A stretch of 39,927 nt of DNA, from the NCBI GenBank assembly GCA_900299185.1, contig OMIV01000382.1, forward strand, positions 1 to 39,927, read 5' to 3'. The DNA is from Planctomycetaceae bacterium (GTDB lineage Bacteria > Planctomycetota > Planctomycetia > Planctomycetales > Planctomycetaceae). The position numbers and the translations under genes are program-made. Numbering within the stretch: the stretch's first letter is position 1; every line of letters starts with the position of its first letter. The notes below the pieces were generated by a model. It was not told the DNA's origin. It did no database searches and saw nothing but the letters and a program-made list of their open reading frames with translations. Below, piece by piece: positions 26,676 to 36,700 of the stretch.

Positions 26676-26843
26676 CGGCCTTACTCATAAGCCTCGGCCT
26701 CACTCAAAGATGACATGGTCACGTCAACTTCGGACAGTCGAGTCGAAGAACTTCGCCTGCTCTGCTGAAGCCACGCAAGACCGCGACTGACCAAGAACCG
26801 CTGCTAGTTCGTTTTTCACTCTCCACTCTTGGAGTTCTTTCAA

Positions 26844-29800
26844 ATGTCGACTCCCACCAACGAAACTTTTCAGATCGAAGACGGTGCTCATGCAAAGCCG
26901 TCGAGCATGAATTGGAAGTCGGCATTAAAGCCACTGGCGTCACTCAAGATCTCGGTCGTGCTGTTCGCGATATCGATCGTGTTGGTCTTGGCCGGCACGT
27001 TAGCCCAAGTCGAGAAAGACATTTGGGACGTCGTTAATGAGATCTTCCGATGTTGGGTCTTCTGGCTCGACGCGCGGACCTTTCATCCGTTGTTCGCTCC
27101 GTACGTCGACTTCAAAGGTCTGCCATCGTGGGTCGGGTTCTACTTCCCCGGCGGATACACCATTGGTTTGGCGATGCTCATCAACTTGCTGACCGCGCAT
27201 ACGCTGCGGTTCACGGTGCAAGCCAAAGGCATGCGTTTGGTCGCGGGCCTTATCGTCACACTCTTGGGTGTCTTGGTGACGTGGCTCGTGATCGATAGCG
27301 GTCATGTTGATTCGGGTCTGCAAGACGCAGCCGTGCAATGGGACATTCTCTGGACGTCGCTTGAAGCCGGCCTCTTCATTTTGGGATGCCTCAATGCCGT
27401 TGGACTTGGCCTTTCGATCAAGCACAAGAAACCAGAAACCGTGCCACTCGCGATTTGCTTGTTGGGATTGATCGCCGGACTGGTGTTGATGTTTCTGCAA
27501 GAAGGCCGAGGCATTGATGACTCGGGCATGCGGATTCTTTGGCAGTTGATTAAGGGCACGGTCGCGGGCAGCGTCTTACTCGCGGGCTGCATCCTGCTCT
27601 TCAAGAAACGAGCAGGCGTTGTCGTTCTGCATGCGGGCGTGGTCCTGATTCTGATTCACGAACCGATTGTCGGTACGTTGCACAAAGAAACTCAGATGAG
27701 GATCGATGAAGGCAAGGCCGTCAATTACGCCGAAGACATTCGCACGGTCGAACTGGCTTTCATCGATACCTCGAATTCCGAATTCGATGAGGTAGTAACT
27801 GTCCCTCGCGCTTTGTTGCTCCAAGCCGCGGCAGCCAAGAGTCCGGATCAGCAAGTCATCAGTCACGAAAGCCTGCCCTTCGATGTGAAGGTCTTGAAGT
27901 TCTTGAAGAACTCTCGACCTGATGAACCAAAGGCCGAAGAGAAGAACCTTGCCACCGCTGGAGTTGGACTGGCAGTTGTCGCGAATGAAGTTTCAGCAGG
28001 ATCAGGCACGGACTCGGACGGAGCCGTTGACCTGACGTCGGCCTATGTGACGTTGCTGGATAAGAAAACCAAAGCTGAACTCGGCACCTACTTGGTCGGA
28101 GTTTACTTCAACCTCATCAATCGTCCCGAGTGGCAGCCCAATCGCATCGTGCATGACGGGACAACATGGGACATCGGCCTGCGTTTCGAACGCACCTACA
28201 AGCCGTACTCCGTGAAGTTGATCGACGTCAGCAAGACGGACTATGCGGGTACCGAGACTCCTCGCGATTACCGATCCATCGTGCGAGTCGTTCAGCCAGC
28301 TAGTGGCGACCAGAAAGCCGTCGATTTTGAAAAGCCCATCTGGATGAACAACCCGATGCGGTTTGCCGGCGAGACGTTCTACCAAACGAGCTACTCGCCA
28401 CCTGACCCACGCACCGGCAAAGAACAAACCACACTCTCCGTGGTGAGGAACACCGGATGGATGATTCCTTACGTCGCTTGCATGATCGTCGCGGTCGGCA
28501 TGCTGGCTCACTTCTGGATCATCTTCGTGCGTTACGTTTCGCGTCTCGCTGGTGGTAACGCGATCTCGCTGAATTCAATCTTCAATCAACTTGCGGAATT
28601 ACTCTTCGGAGCAGAGCCCACGACGGTCGCTCCCAAGCTCGGTACCAATAACGGCGAGACTTCAATCTGGGCTCGAGCCTTCCCGTTCGTCGTTGCAGCC
28701 GTTGTCAGCCTCTTCTTGCTCAGCCGCTCGAAGATTCCTGCGCCGACACTGCATGAACCCGACTATCGAGCGTTCGGCAATTTGCCGGTGCTTTACGAAG
28801 GCCGTTTGCAGCCATTCGACACGCTGGCTCGCAACAGCTTGAAGCTGATCTCGACCTATCAAACCTTCCGTGACGAGAACGGCAAGAAGCAGCCGGCTTC
28901 GTTGTGGTTGCTCGATGTGATCGCCAATCCGAAGGCCGCTGCTCAGCATCGAGTCTTCCGCATCGACCATCCTGAACTGATCGAAAAGCTGAAGCTCGAT
29001 CCCAAACGATCCGGGTTCCGTTACTCGCTCGAAGAGTTCCAAGAGAACCTCGCCACTCTGGCAAAGGATGCAGCAGCAGCTCGCGAGAAGCAGGCCAAGT
29101 TCCGTACGGCCGACGAACGCAAAGTCTTGGAACTTGAACGACGTTTGGGAGTGCTCGATCTACTCACCAAGTCGTTCTCTCCAACCGATGTTCGTGCTGA
29201 GCAATGGAAGGAAGACTTGCGACTCGCTCTGCGCGATTTGCAAATGTTAGATCGCCGTCAGCCACCTCGCTCAGTGCCGCCTCAAGTCGGTGGTGACGAG
29301 AAGATGATCGACACCGAAGGTTGGGAAACCTTCGCTCGCGGTTGGACTCAATCCTTCGTCAGCGTGAACTTGCTCGGTCGTAAACCCAGCGAGCCCGTCG
29401 AGATCTTCACCGAAATCCTCGTGGCACACGCTCGCACGCGGCAGGCTCAAACCCAATTAGCAGACGCCAAAGCAGGCAAGGGCGGCAGCCGCGAAGAAGC
29501 CTTGCGAGCACTCGAAACAAACGCCGAGACCTTCAATAAGAAGATCTCCGAGTACCGACGCTGGCTGGTCAATAATCCGCCCGCTGACTTCGACTTGGAC
29601 AAGACTTCGTTCGAGTCGTGGTTCAACAACTTCGACGCCTTCTATTACTCGATGTGGTGCTACGTCGTGGCCTTCTTGATGGCGTTGCTGAGCTTCATTG
29701 GTTGGAACAAGCCACTCAACCGCGCCGCGTTCTTGACGATTGCCGTGACGTTCGTGGTGCATTCAGTCGCCCTCGGAGCACGGGTCTACATCTCGGGACG

Positions 29801-30584
29801 ACCGCCGGTCACAAACCTGTATTCATCTGCCGTCTTCATCGGTTGGGGCGCGTTGATTCTGGCCATGATCTATGAAGGCGTTGCTCGACTTGGCATCGGT
29901 AACTTGATCGGCTCGGCCATGGGTGCCGCGTCGCTCGGCATCTCGGGAGTGCTCGGTGCCGAGGGCGACACGATCAAGGTGATGCAAGCGGTGCTCGATA
30001 CGCAGTTCTGGCTTTGGACTCACGTAACCTGCATCACTTTGGGTTATGCCGTGACGTTCGTCGCAGGCTTTGCCGGGTTGCTGTACGTGATTGGTGGAGT
30101 GAGTTCCAAACTCCTCAACCCCGTCTTCGAAAAGCATCTCAACCAAATCATCTACGGCACCGTCTGCTTCGGAATCTTCTTCAGCTTCGTGGGTACGGTG
30201 TTGGGAGGACTTTGGGCCGACGACTCGTGGGGACGCTTCTGGGGTTGGGACCCGAAGGAAAACGGAGCCCTCATCATCGTGCTGTGGAACGCACTCGTGA
30301 TGCATGCTCGCTGGGACGGCATGGTGAAGGCTCGCGGCTTCGCGGTGTTGGCCATCATCGGCAACATCGTGACCAGTTGGTCTTGGTTCGGTGTCAACGA
30401 ACTGAGCGTCGGACTTCACAGCTATGGCTTCACCGAGGGCATGTGGTTCGCGCTGTGGTTGTTCTGGATCTCGCAAGCCATCTGCGTCGGAGTCGGACTG
30501 ATCCCGCTTGCCAATTGGAAGAGCTTCCGCAATCGAGCTCCCGATATCGACGCCACTCAAAAACCCGAAACGGCGATCGCGTAG
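26844..30584 (+). CDS. CcsB/CcsA (ResB/ResC) fusion, system II cytochrome c synthetase
   Basis: About 1,246 residues from ATG 26844, with GGAG ten bases upstream. The N-terminal third has membrane segments and a periplasmic ResB/CcsB-like domain (LASLKISVVLFAISIVLVLA near the start; NPMRFAGETFYQTSY before the next membrane span). The C-terminal 280 residues are a CcsA-type multispan domain with the heme-handling tryptophan motif WGRFWGWDPKENG at about 1129-1141 and later GNIVTSWSWFGVNELSVGLH. System II carries heme across the membrane and attaches it to CXXCH apocytochromes. Between the two halves is an unusually long hydrophilic, charged stretch of about 250-300 residues (from PDYRAFGNLPVLYEGRLQPF onward). 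Natural CcsBA fusions are known; this one is large. Confidence 0.93.
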   Translation: MSTPTNETFQIEDGAHAKPSSMNWKSALKPLASLKISVVLFAISIVLVLAGTLAQVEKDIWDVVNEIFRCWVFWLDARTFHPLFAPYVDFKGLPSWVGFYFPGGYTIGLAMLINLLTAHTLRFTVQAKGMRLVAGLIVTLLGVLVTWLVIDSGHVDSGLQDAAVQWDILWTSLEAGLFILGCLNAVGLGLSIKHKKPETVPLAICLLGLIAGLVLMFLQEGRGIDDSGMRILWQLIKGTVAGSVLLAGCILLFKKRAGVVVLHAGVVLILIHEPIVGTLHKETQMRIDEGKAVNYAEDIRTVELAFIDTSNSEFDEVVTVPRALLLQAAAAKSPDQQVISHESLPFDVKVLKFLKNSRPDEPKAEEKNLATAGVGLAVVANEVSAGSGTDSDGAVDLTSAYVTLLDKKTKAELGTYLVGVYFNLINRPEWQPNRIVHDGTTWDIGLRFERTYKPYSVKLIDVSKTDYAGTETPRDYRSIVRVVQPASGDQKAVDFEKPIWMNNPMRFAGETFYQTSYSPPDPRTGKEQTTLSVVRNTGWMIPYVACMIVAVGMLAHFWIIFVRYVSRLAGGNAISLNSIFNQLAELLFGAEPTTVAPKLGTNNGETSIWARAFPFVVAAVVSLFLLSRSKIPAPTLHEPDYRAFGNLPVLYEGRLQPFDTLARNSLKLISTYQTFRDENGKKQPASLWLLDVIANPKAAAQHRVFRIDHPELIEKLKLDPKRSGFRYSLEEFQENLATLAKDAAAAREKQAKFRTADERKVLELERRLGVLDLLTKSFSPTDVRAEQWKEDLRLALRDLQMLDRRQPPRSVPPQVGGDEKMIDTEGWETFARGWTQSFVSVNLLGRKPSEPVEIFTEILVAHARTRQAQTQLADAKAGKGGSREEALRALETNAETFNKKISEYRRWLVNNPPADFDLDKTSFESWFNNFDAFYYSMWCYVVAFLMALLSFIGWNKPLNRAAFLTIAVTFVVHSVALGARVYISGRPPVTNLYSSAVFIGWGALILAMIYEGVARLGIGNLIGSAMGAASLGISGVLGAEGDTIKVMQAVLDTQFWLWTHVTCITLGYAVTFVAGFAGLLYVIGGVSSKLLNPVFEKHLNQIIYGTVCFGIFFSFVGTVLGGLWADDSWGRFWGWDPKENGALIIVLWNALVMHARWDGMVKARGFAVLAIIGNIVTSWSWFGVNELSVGLHSYGFTEGMWFALWLFWISQAICVGVGLIPLANWKSFRNRAPDIDATQKPETAIA

Positions 30585-30667
30585 CCGACTCCATCATCGA
30601 GTCGGCAACACGTCAGCGCCGCAAGACCCGCACGCAAATTTGACGATCCCCACACGAGTCGCATGTC

Positions 30668-30735
30668 GCCGTGGGGCAGGTTTTCAACCAGCCTGTCTCC
30701 TAGCGGTTTCGCAGGTTGAAAACCTGCGCCACGGC
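30668..30735. repeat. 25-bp inverted repeat between convergent genes
   Basis: The arms at 30668-30692 and 30711-30735 share the core GCAGGTTTTCAACC and match in about 22 of 25 positions when one is reversed. Each core is itself partly palindromic (GGTTTTCAACC/GGTTGAAAACC). It lies between the 3' ends of ccsBA and the giant VIT/VWA gene and may also end transcription from both sides, though it has no T-run. Confidence 0.65.
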
Positions 30736-30761
30736 CATTTGTCGCGATCGTCAATCTTGCC

Positions 30762-33700
30762 TCAGAAGAACCCGCCGCCTTGAAAGGAACCGGGCAGTGT
30801 CGGTCTGGGGAATGAATGCCAGTTCGCGGGCCAGTTACGAATTGGGACATCTTCGCGAGCAGACTCGATGCGAGCTTTGAGGTCGCTGCCGTCGATCTTC
30901 CACTCTTGCTGCAGCAGTTCGCTGCTCACTCCGAGAAAGCGATCTGGAGTCCCGATCGGACGTCGCACTTCGACTTCGAACATACGTTTGGCTCGCTGCA
31001 TCTGTCGCGTCTTCAAGCACAGCTCGAACAGCCAAACTTCATCCTTGATGGGCAATACTCCCGCTTCCCACTGCGACCATAAAAGATCACCGGCACGTTG
31101 ATCGTTGCCGCGATTGGACTCATTGAGCGCCGCCATCCGCACCAGATGTTGCTGCACGACTTCGTTCTTGGACGCCTCGATGAGCTGCTGCATCTCGGGA
31201 TGCTCGGCGGCTTCTTGCAGCTCGCCGCGAAGCTGAGCCCAGACTGATTGCAGTTGCTGAACGTCGTCGTGCTCGTGCTCCAGTGCTTCGAGCAGCAAGC
31301 GCCAGCGCGGCAGGCCCGTGCGTAACTCCGCCGCTTGAGCCAGCAGTCCCGAGCGGCAACGTCCCGGCTCTTTCGCGCGATCGAGGCTCGCGGTGATGAG
31401 CTTCTCGGTCAGCTCGCGTTCTAATGCCCGGCGCGTTTCGTTCGCGATGCCGAGTAACACTTCCGACACCGTCGCCTCGTTCGTCAGCGCGGCTGTCGCG
31501 AGCTGCACGAGATCCGCGACTCGCTCGCTCTCCCGCAGAGCCCGCGCTCGCATCACGGTGACTTCCGGCGGCACCTCCTTGCCGAACGCCTTCTCGGCAG
31601 CGGCGAGATGCTGTAACGCCGCTTCCATACGACCGGCTAAGCATGCGAGATCGGCCAACGTCAGATGATCGCTCGCGTCTCGTTGCGACTCCGGCTGACG
31701 CGAGAAGAGGTCATACAACTCCTGAGTCGAAAGCCCGAACATCCCCGCGCTCGGCGGGACATCGCCGACATGCTGCAACGCGAGCAGCCCCGTACGACGG
31801 ACTTGCAGTCCATCGGTAACACTGCCGGACGGACTACAAGTCCGTCGTACGTGAAACCCGTTCGGCAGCAACAACTCCTTAAGCAGTTCAGCTCCGTCAC
31901 CATTCATCGCCGCTCTCAGCAAAGACACGATCCGACCGTGCCGAGCTTTGGCCTCGTTGCTTTGCGACCAGCACCAAGCTTCGAGCACACGCAAGAACCC
32001 ATTCTCAGGCCAACGTTGCTGAGCAGCATCGAGTTGCTTCAACGCACCACTCCAGTCTTGCGCGTCGATCAATTGCAGCGCGCGAATCAGCGAGTCGACC
32101 GAGCTCTTCTCGCCGTCGGCCATACGATCGAAGTCGATGACGATCGCTCGTTGCCAACCGGCACGGAGCGGCATTGCTTCCGCCACCGCCGCCGTCTGCG
32201 AAGCGTCAGCATTTGCATTCGCTGCTGCTCGCGCGAGCGACGTCGCAGGCTGCCGCTCGATCAACTCCCAACGTTCGAGTTCTCGGCCCAACGCATCGAC
32301 GCACCGCACGCGCTGCCAATGCGGAGTCGCGTCTTTCGATAACTCTTCAAACAGCAGCCGATACGACAACGCTCCGGCGAGATAGGCATCCCACTGGGTC
32401 GGCAGTCCGTGCGTCTTCGAGAACGTGACCTCGTGGTACGACACGAACTCGGTCGCACCGGCTTGAGGCTGCGTCAGTCGCACGCGCACCGACTGCGGAT
32501 AGTCCTGCATTTGAGTGATGAAGAACTGCTTCGCGAGATCCGCATTCGACAGATGCGGCAGCCACGGAAGCTGCTCGTTCAATCGCAACCGCGCGTCGCG
32601 GCCCCAAGTGCCGATCATCACCAGTTGCGTCAGAGGATCAAAGACGGCCGCTCGCTCACTTTCGATGCACAGGAACCGATGCCCGGTTTGAGTCTCGATG
32701 GCCGCTGGCAGGACGAGGAACTTCGTCAGCGAACTGGGTTCCTCCGAGTCAGCCGCAGATGTCTTCGCCCCAACGGGGCCTCGGGCAGTCTTTTCGTAGG
32801 TTGGGATTCCATCCCGACCAATGTCCGTTGTGACTCCAGTCACGACGGCTTCAACCTTCGAGTTTCCCTCGTTCGAACGATCGAACCTCGACCGACCAAC
32901 TGAAGGAACTCCAGAATCTTGCGTCGCTTTACTCTGCCCATTCAGTTTCTCGGTTCCTTGTTGAGATCCTGAGTGAGCAGGGGACTCGATGTTTCGAGCC
33001 GTCGTGACTGGAGTCACAACGGACGGGTCGGGATAGAATCCCAACCTACGAGAAGATGCGCTCCCCAGAGGGTCGCGGTTAAACGTGTCGCACACCGTAT
33101 GTCGCCAGACGCTGAGCATGTTGATCTCGGGCTCGCGGCGCACGGGGACGCTCGCGAGTTGACCGCGTGCCGGATCCGGCTTGAGGGCCGGCTGAGGTTC
33201 GAACGTCTGCAAGTCGACGTGCAATAACTCTTGCAGCGGCAGAGTGCTTGTCGGCTTCGAACCCGGCTGCCATTCATGGCCATAGAGGTTGCGATAGCGC
33301 TCGCGCCGCAGTTGTGTGAGCAGCTTCAAGACCTCGCGTTGCACTTGATAGGTCTGCCGCACAATCAACGTCCGCGTCTGATCGTCGTAAGCGAGCGTGC
33401 CAGTGCCCGAACCCTCGAATTCCCATCCGCCACTCGTCTCTGCGGCGACCATGCTTTGCAATGCGAAGGCGTTGTCATGCACGTCGGACGCTTCCAGCAA
33501 ATTGACTGCGTGCGAGTGAGCATCAGCCGCCTTCGCTTCCTTGCGCAGCCCTTCGAAGATGTCCTCAATCTCCGCATGCACTTGAGCCGTCTGCCTCACG
33601 ACAAAGCCGCGAATCATCGGCAGGTAGGAACTATCACCAGTGCCCGAGCCGTCGCTTTCCCAGCCGCCCGAAGTCTGCTCCGTCATCAATAGGGAGAGCG

Positions 33701-36700
33701 CTTCAGGCCGATGGACCGTTTGCGTCTGCTCAATCTGCAAACTGAGCTGCTGACCGCTACTCGTAATCCCCGTTGCACCATCGCCGTCGGACGGCGTGCC
33801 ACCGGAGCGTCCAGTGTCAAACTTCGGCGAGTCGTCCGCTCCAAGATCGCCGTTGATGAGATTCGATTGCGGCATCGGGCCGTTGTTCGGCGTCGCGGTC
33901 GCTCCGCCACCGTGACCCATGCTGCCACCAAACGCTCCAGCGGGAATGCCGCCACCGAGTCCTCCGCCGCCAAGGCCCCCTCCTCCTAAACCGCCGCCTC
34001 CGAAGCCTCCTCCACCAAAGCCGTCTCCTCCAAACATCCCACCGCGCGTTCCGCCCCATTCACTTGCTTGTTGCAGCCGCTTCGTTGCAGCCGAGTCGAT
34101 CAACAGCCCTCGCGTCGAATGGAACCGCGTCTCCAGCCGGTTATTGGCTTCATCGACCGTCGTCACATGGACGAGTTGATCGCCAACGACAATGTCCAAA
34201 TTGTGCGGCTTCAACGCTTCCCGCATCACGACGTTCGTCGGCTGGCCTTTGAGGTCGAGAGTAACGGGTCGATCAACAGCAACTCCGGCAGCATCGAGTG
34301 CCGGCAAGTCCAAGACGAGCGGTAGGCCAACATCCTCACTCACCGCATCAACAACCTTGCTGAGCGGCGTCTCTGAGAAGCTGAACTTGCACGGCTTCTT
34401 GAGTGCCGACTGAACTTGCCTTCGGAAGTTAAGTTCACGATCCAGAGCCGGCAGTTCGAGTCGCTCCTGCGCCAACGGCACACTGGGATCAACGAGGTCC
34501 GCGACGGGAAAACGCAGGGTTGAGAGTTGCTGATTCAATTCGTCGATCGTCGAGACGCGAATGAAGCCCGACCGAAAATCGAAGCCCACAGACACTTGCC
34601 GATTCACGTGATTCAACAGCGAGATTGCCGGAATCGGCTGCTTGATTCCGAGTCTCACGGGCGTATCAATTGCAACGCCCCCAGCCTCGAAGGCCGGCAC
34701 ATCAAGCATGCAGCGTTGACCCGTCTCTTTGCTGAACCAGTCGTAGAACACGGCAAAAGAGATCTCGTCGACTTGTGGCGGAGTGATCAGTTTTTCGGCC
34801 CACTTCGGGAAGAGTTGTTCCACCAGCGGCGCGTTCGTGATTGCGATGGCGCTGCGTTGCTCGTCAATTCGAGCGAGCGGACGCCGCGCTGCCGGTCGCT
34901 GAAACAGCCGCACGTCGCGACCGAGCATTTGCTGAGCAGTCTCTCGGCCTGCCCGCCGAGCCGCTTCGGCATCGACCTGCTGTAACAATTCTCTCACAGC
35001 AGCGGACTGCTGCGGCGGCCCGCGCAACGACTGAGCCAAAGCAACGGCTTGATCCACGTTGTGCTCTTGCAGCGCCTTGCGGACCTCAGCCAGTTGCTCA
35101 GAGACAGCCGGTCGTGCTTCGAGTTTCTCGGTCGCACGAACTTGCTGCCGTCGCAGCGCCGCCGCGACATCAATGGTCGCAGTCTTCGGATCAGCGACAG
35201 CTTCCAATGGCTTCCAATAAGGTCGCCGCACCGCGCGAGTCAGATGACGAACGGCGTAGTCATTCTCGGTCTCCAACACCAAAAACGCCGTCTGCGGACA
35301 AAGCACAGTCCACTGCCGAGACAGCGCGACAATCTCATTGGTCAGTGCCTGATTCGCCTGCTGATTGGCATGTAGCAAAACATCCTGCTTGAGCCCGGCC
35401 TGCATGCGTTCGAGTCGGCGTTGCACGCACATGCGACCGACGAAGTGATCGCGGCGACCATTGTCCCGAGAAACTTGTTGAATCCAGAACGCTGCTTTCT
35501 TTCCATCAAGGCTTTCGATGTCGACCGTTCCACGAACACCAGAGCCTCCTTCCATACGCCCCATCAATCTCAAGTGAGTTCCGGGCATCCAGCCTCTCGG
35601 CTGCTCTAGGTCGTGGGCCATCACTCCCAGAAGATCGAACTTCGACAGTCGGAGCGGCATTGGCAAATCGCCAAGCAACCAACGGAAGAACTCGCGCCGC
35701 GAACTCCGATCGCTGCCGAAAACCAAACCGCCGCTTTCTCGCGCGAACTCTTCGACAACACCGACCGAGTCGCGTGACTCGCCCACCATGACCGCTGCGA
35801 ACTTGGGCTGCTTCCGATTCTTGGCAGAGGCGATCAAGGCCTCCGATTGCTTGTCGAATTGCGAAGCGCGAGCGCCATCGCCGACGTACAGCACGACTCT
35901 GCGCCTCCCAAATCCGTTGTGACTATCGCAAGCCACTGGCAGCGTCTCTTCGAAGTTCGACTTCCCGACGAAGACTTCGCGATCGAGCCACTCCAATGCC
36001 GTGCGCCGATTCATTTCGTTGTTGTCGAACCATTCGTTGTTCTTTGTTGCCGAGCGAACTTCGACATCGATTGCCGACAGACGGAAGCGATCCTGATCCC
36101 GCAGGTTCATGAGCACGCTCTCAATCACTCGTCGCTGCTGAGGGCGCAGCGGAGACATGCTCGAAGACGTGTCAGCCAAGATGAGGACGTCGACACCGTC
36201 GTCCCTCTTTTGTTGCTTCAGCTCGGGCACAACGTTCTGCACGACCTCCTGAGACGGCACGCTCAACATGAAACAGTCGCCATCAATTGGGTCATTCGAA
36301 ACAGGCTCGTACCGCAGTCGCGTTGCTTCGCCTTTGGGTAAGTGGAATCGCGCGATGAAGTCTTTGTCGGCGCGGTAGTCGGTCGCCTCGAAGCGGAACG
36401 TCGATGTCGGAATCACTACAGGCTCGGTGTCAGAAGTCTTGCCCGGCTCATTGAGCCGCACGCTCCATCCGGTTGCTCGTCCATGCGTCGGCGATCGCAG
36501 CGACTTAGGAGCAACCTCACCGCGAATCGAACCCGTCAGCTTGAAGTCCCAGATGGGTTCTTCGTCACCCAGCAGCGGCAAGCGGAACGAGTACTCGCCG
36601 CCGGGCAGCTCCGTCAGCGGCATCGTGAAGTCGAGCAGCACGCGCTTCGTGTCCTTCGGAAAGATCGGAAAGACTTGCATGCGAAAGGTATGTCGGTCGA

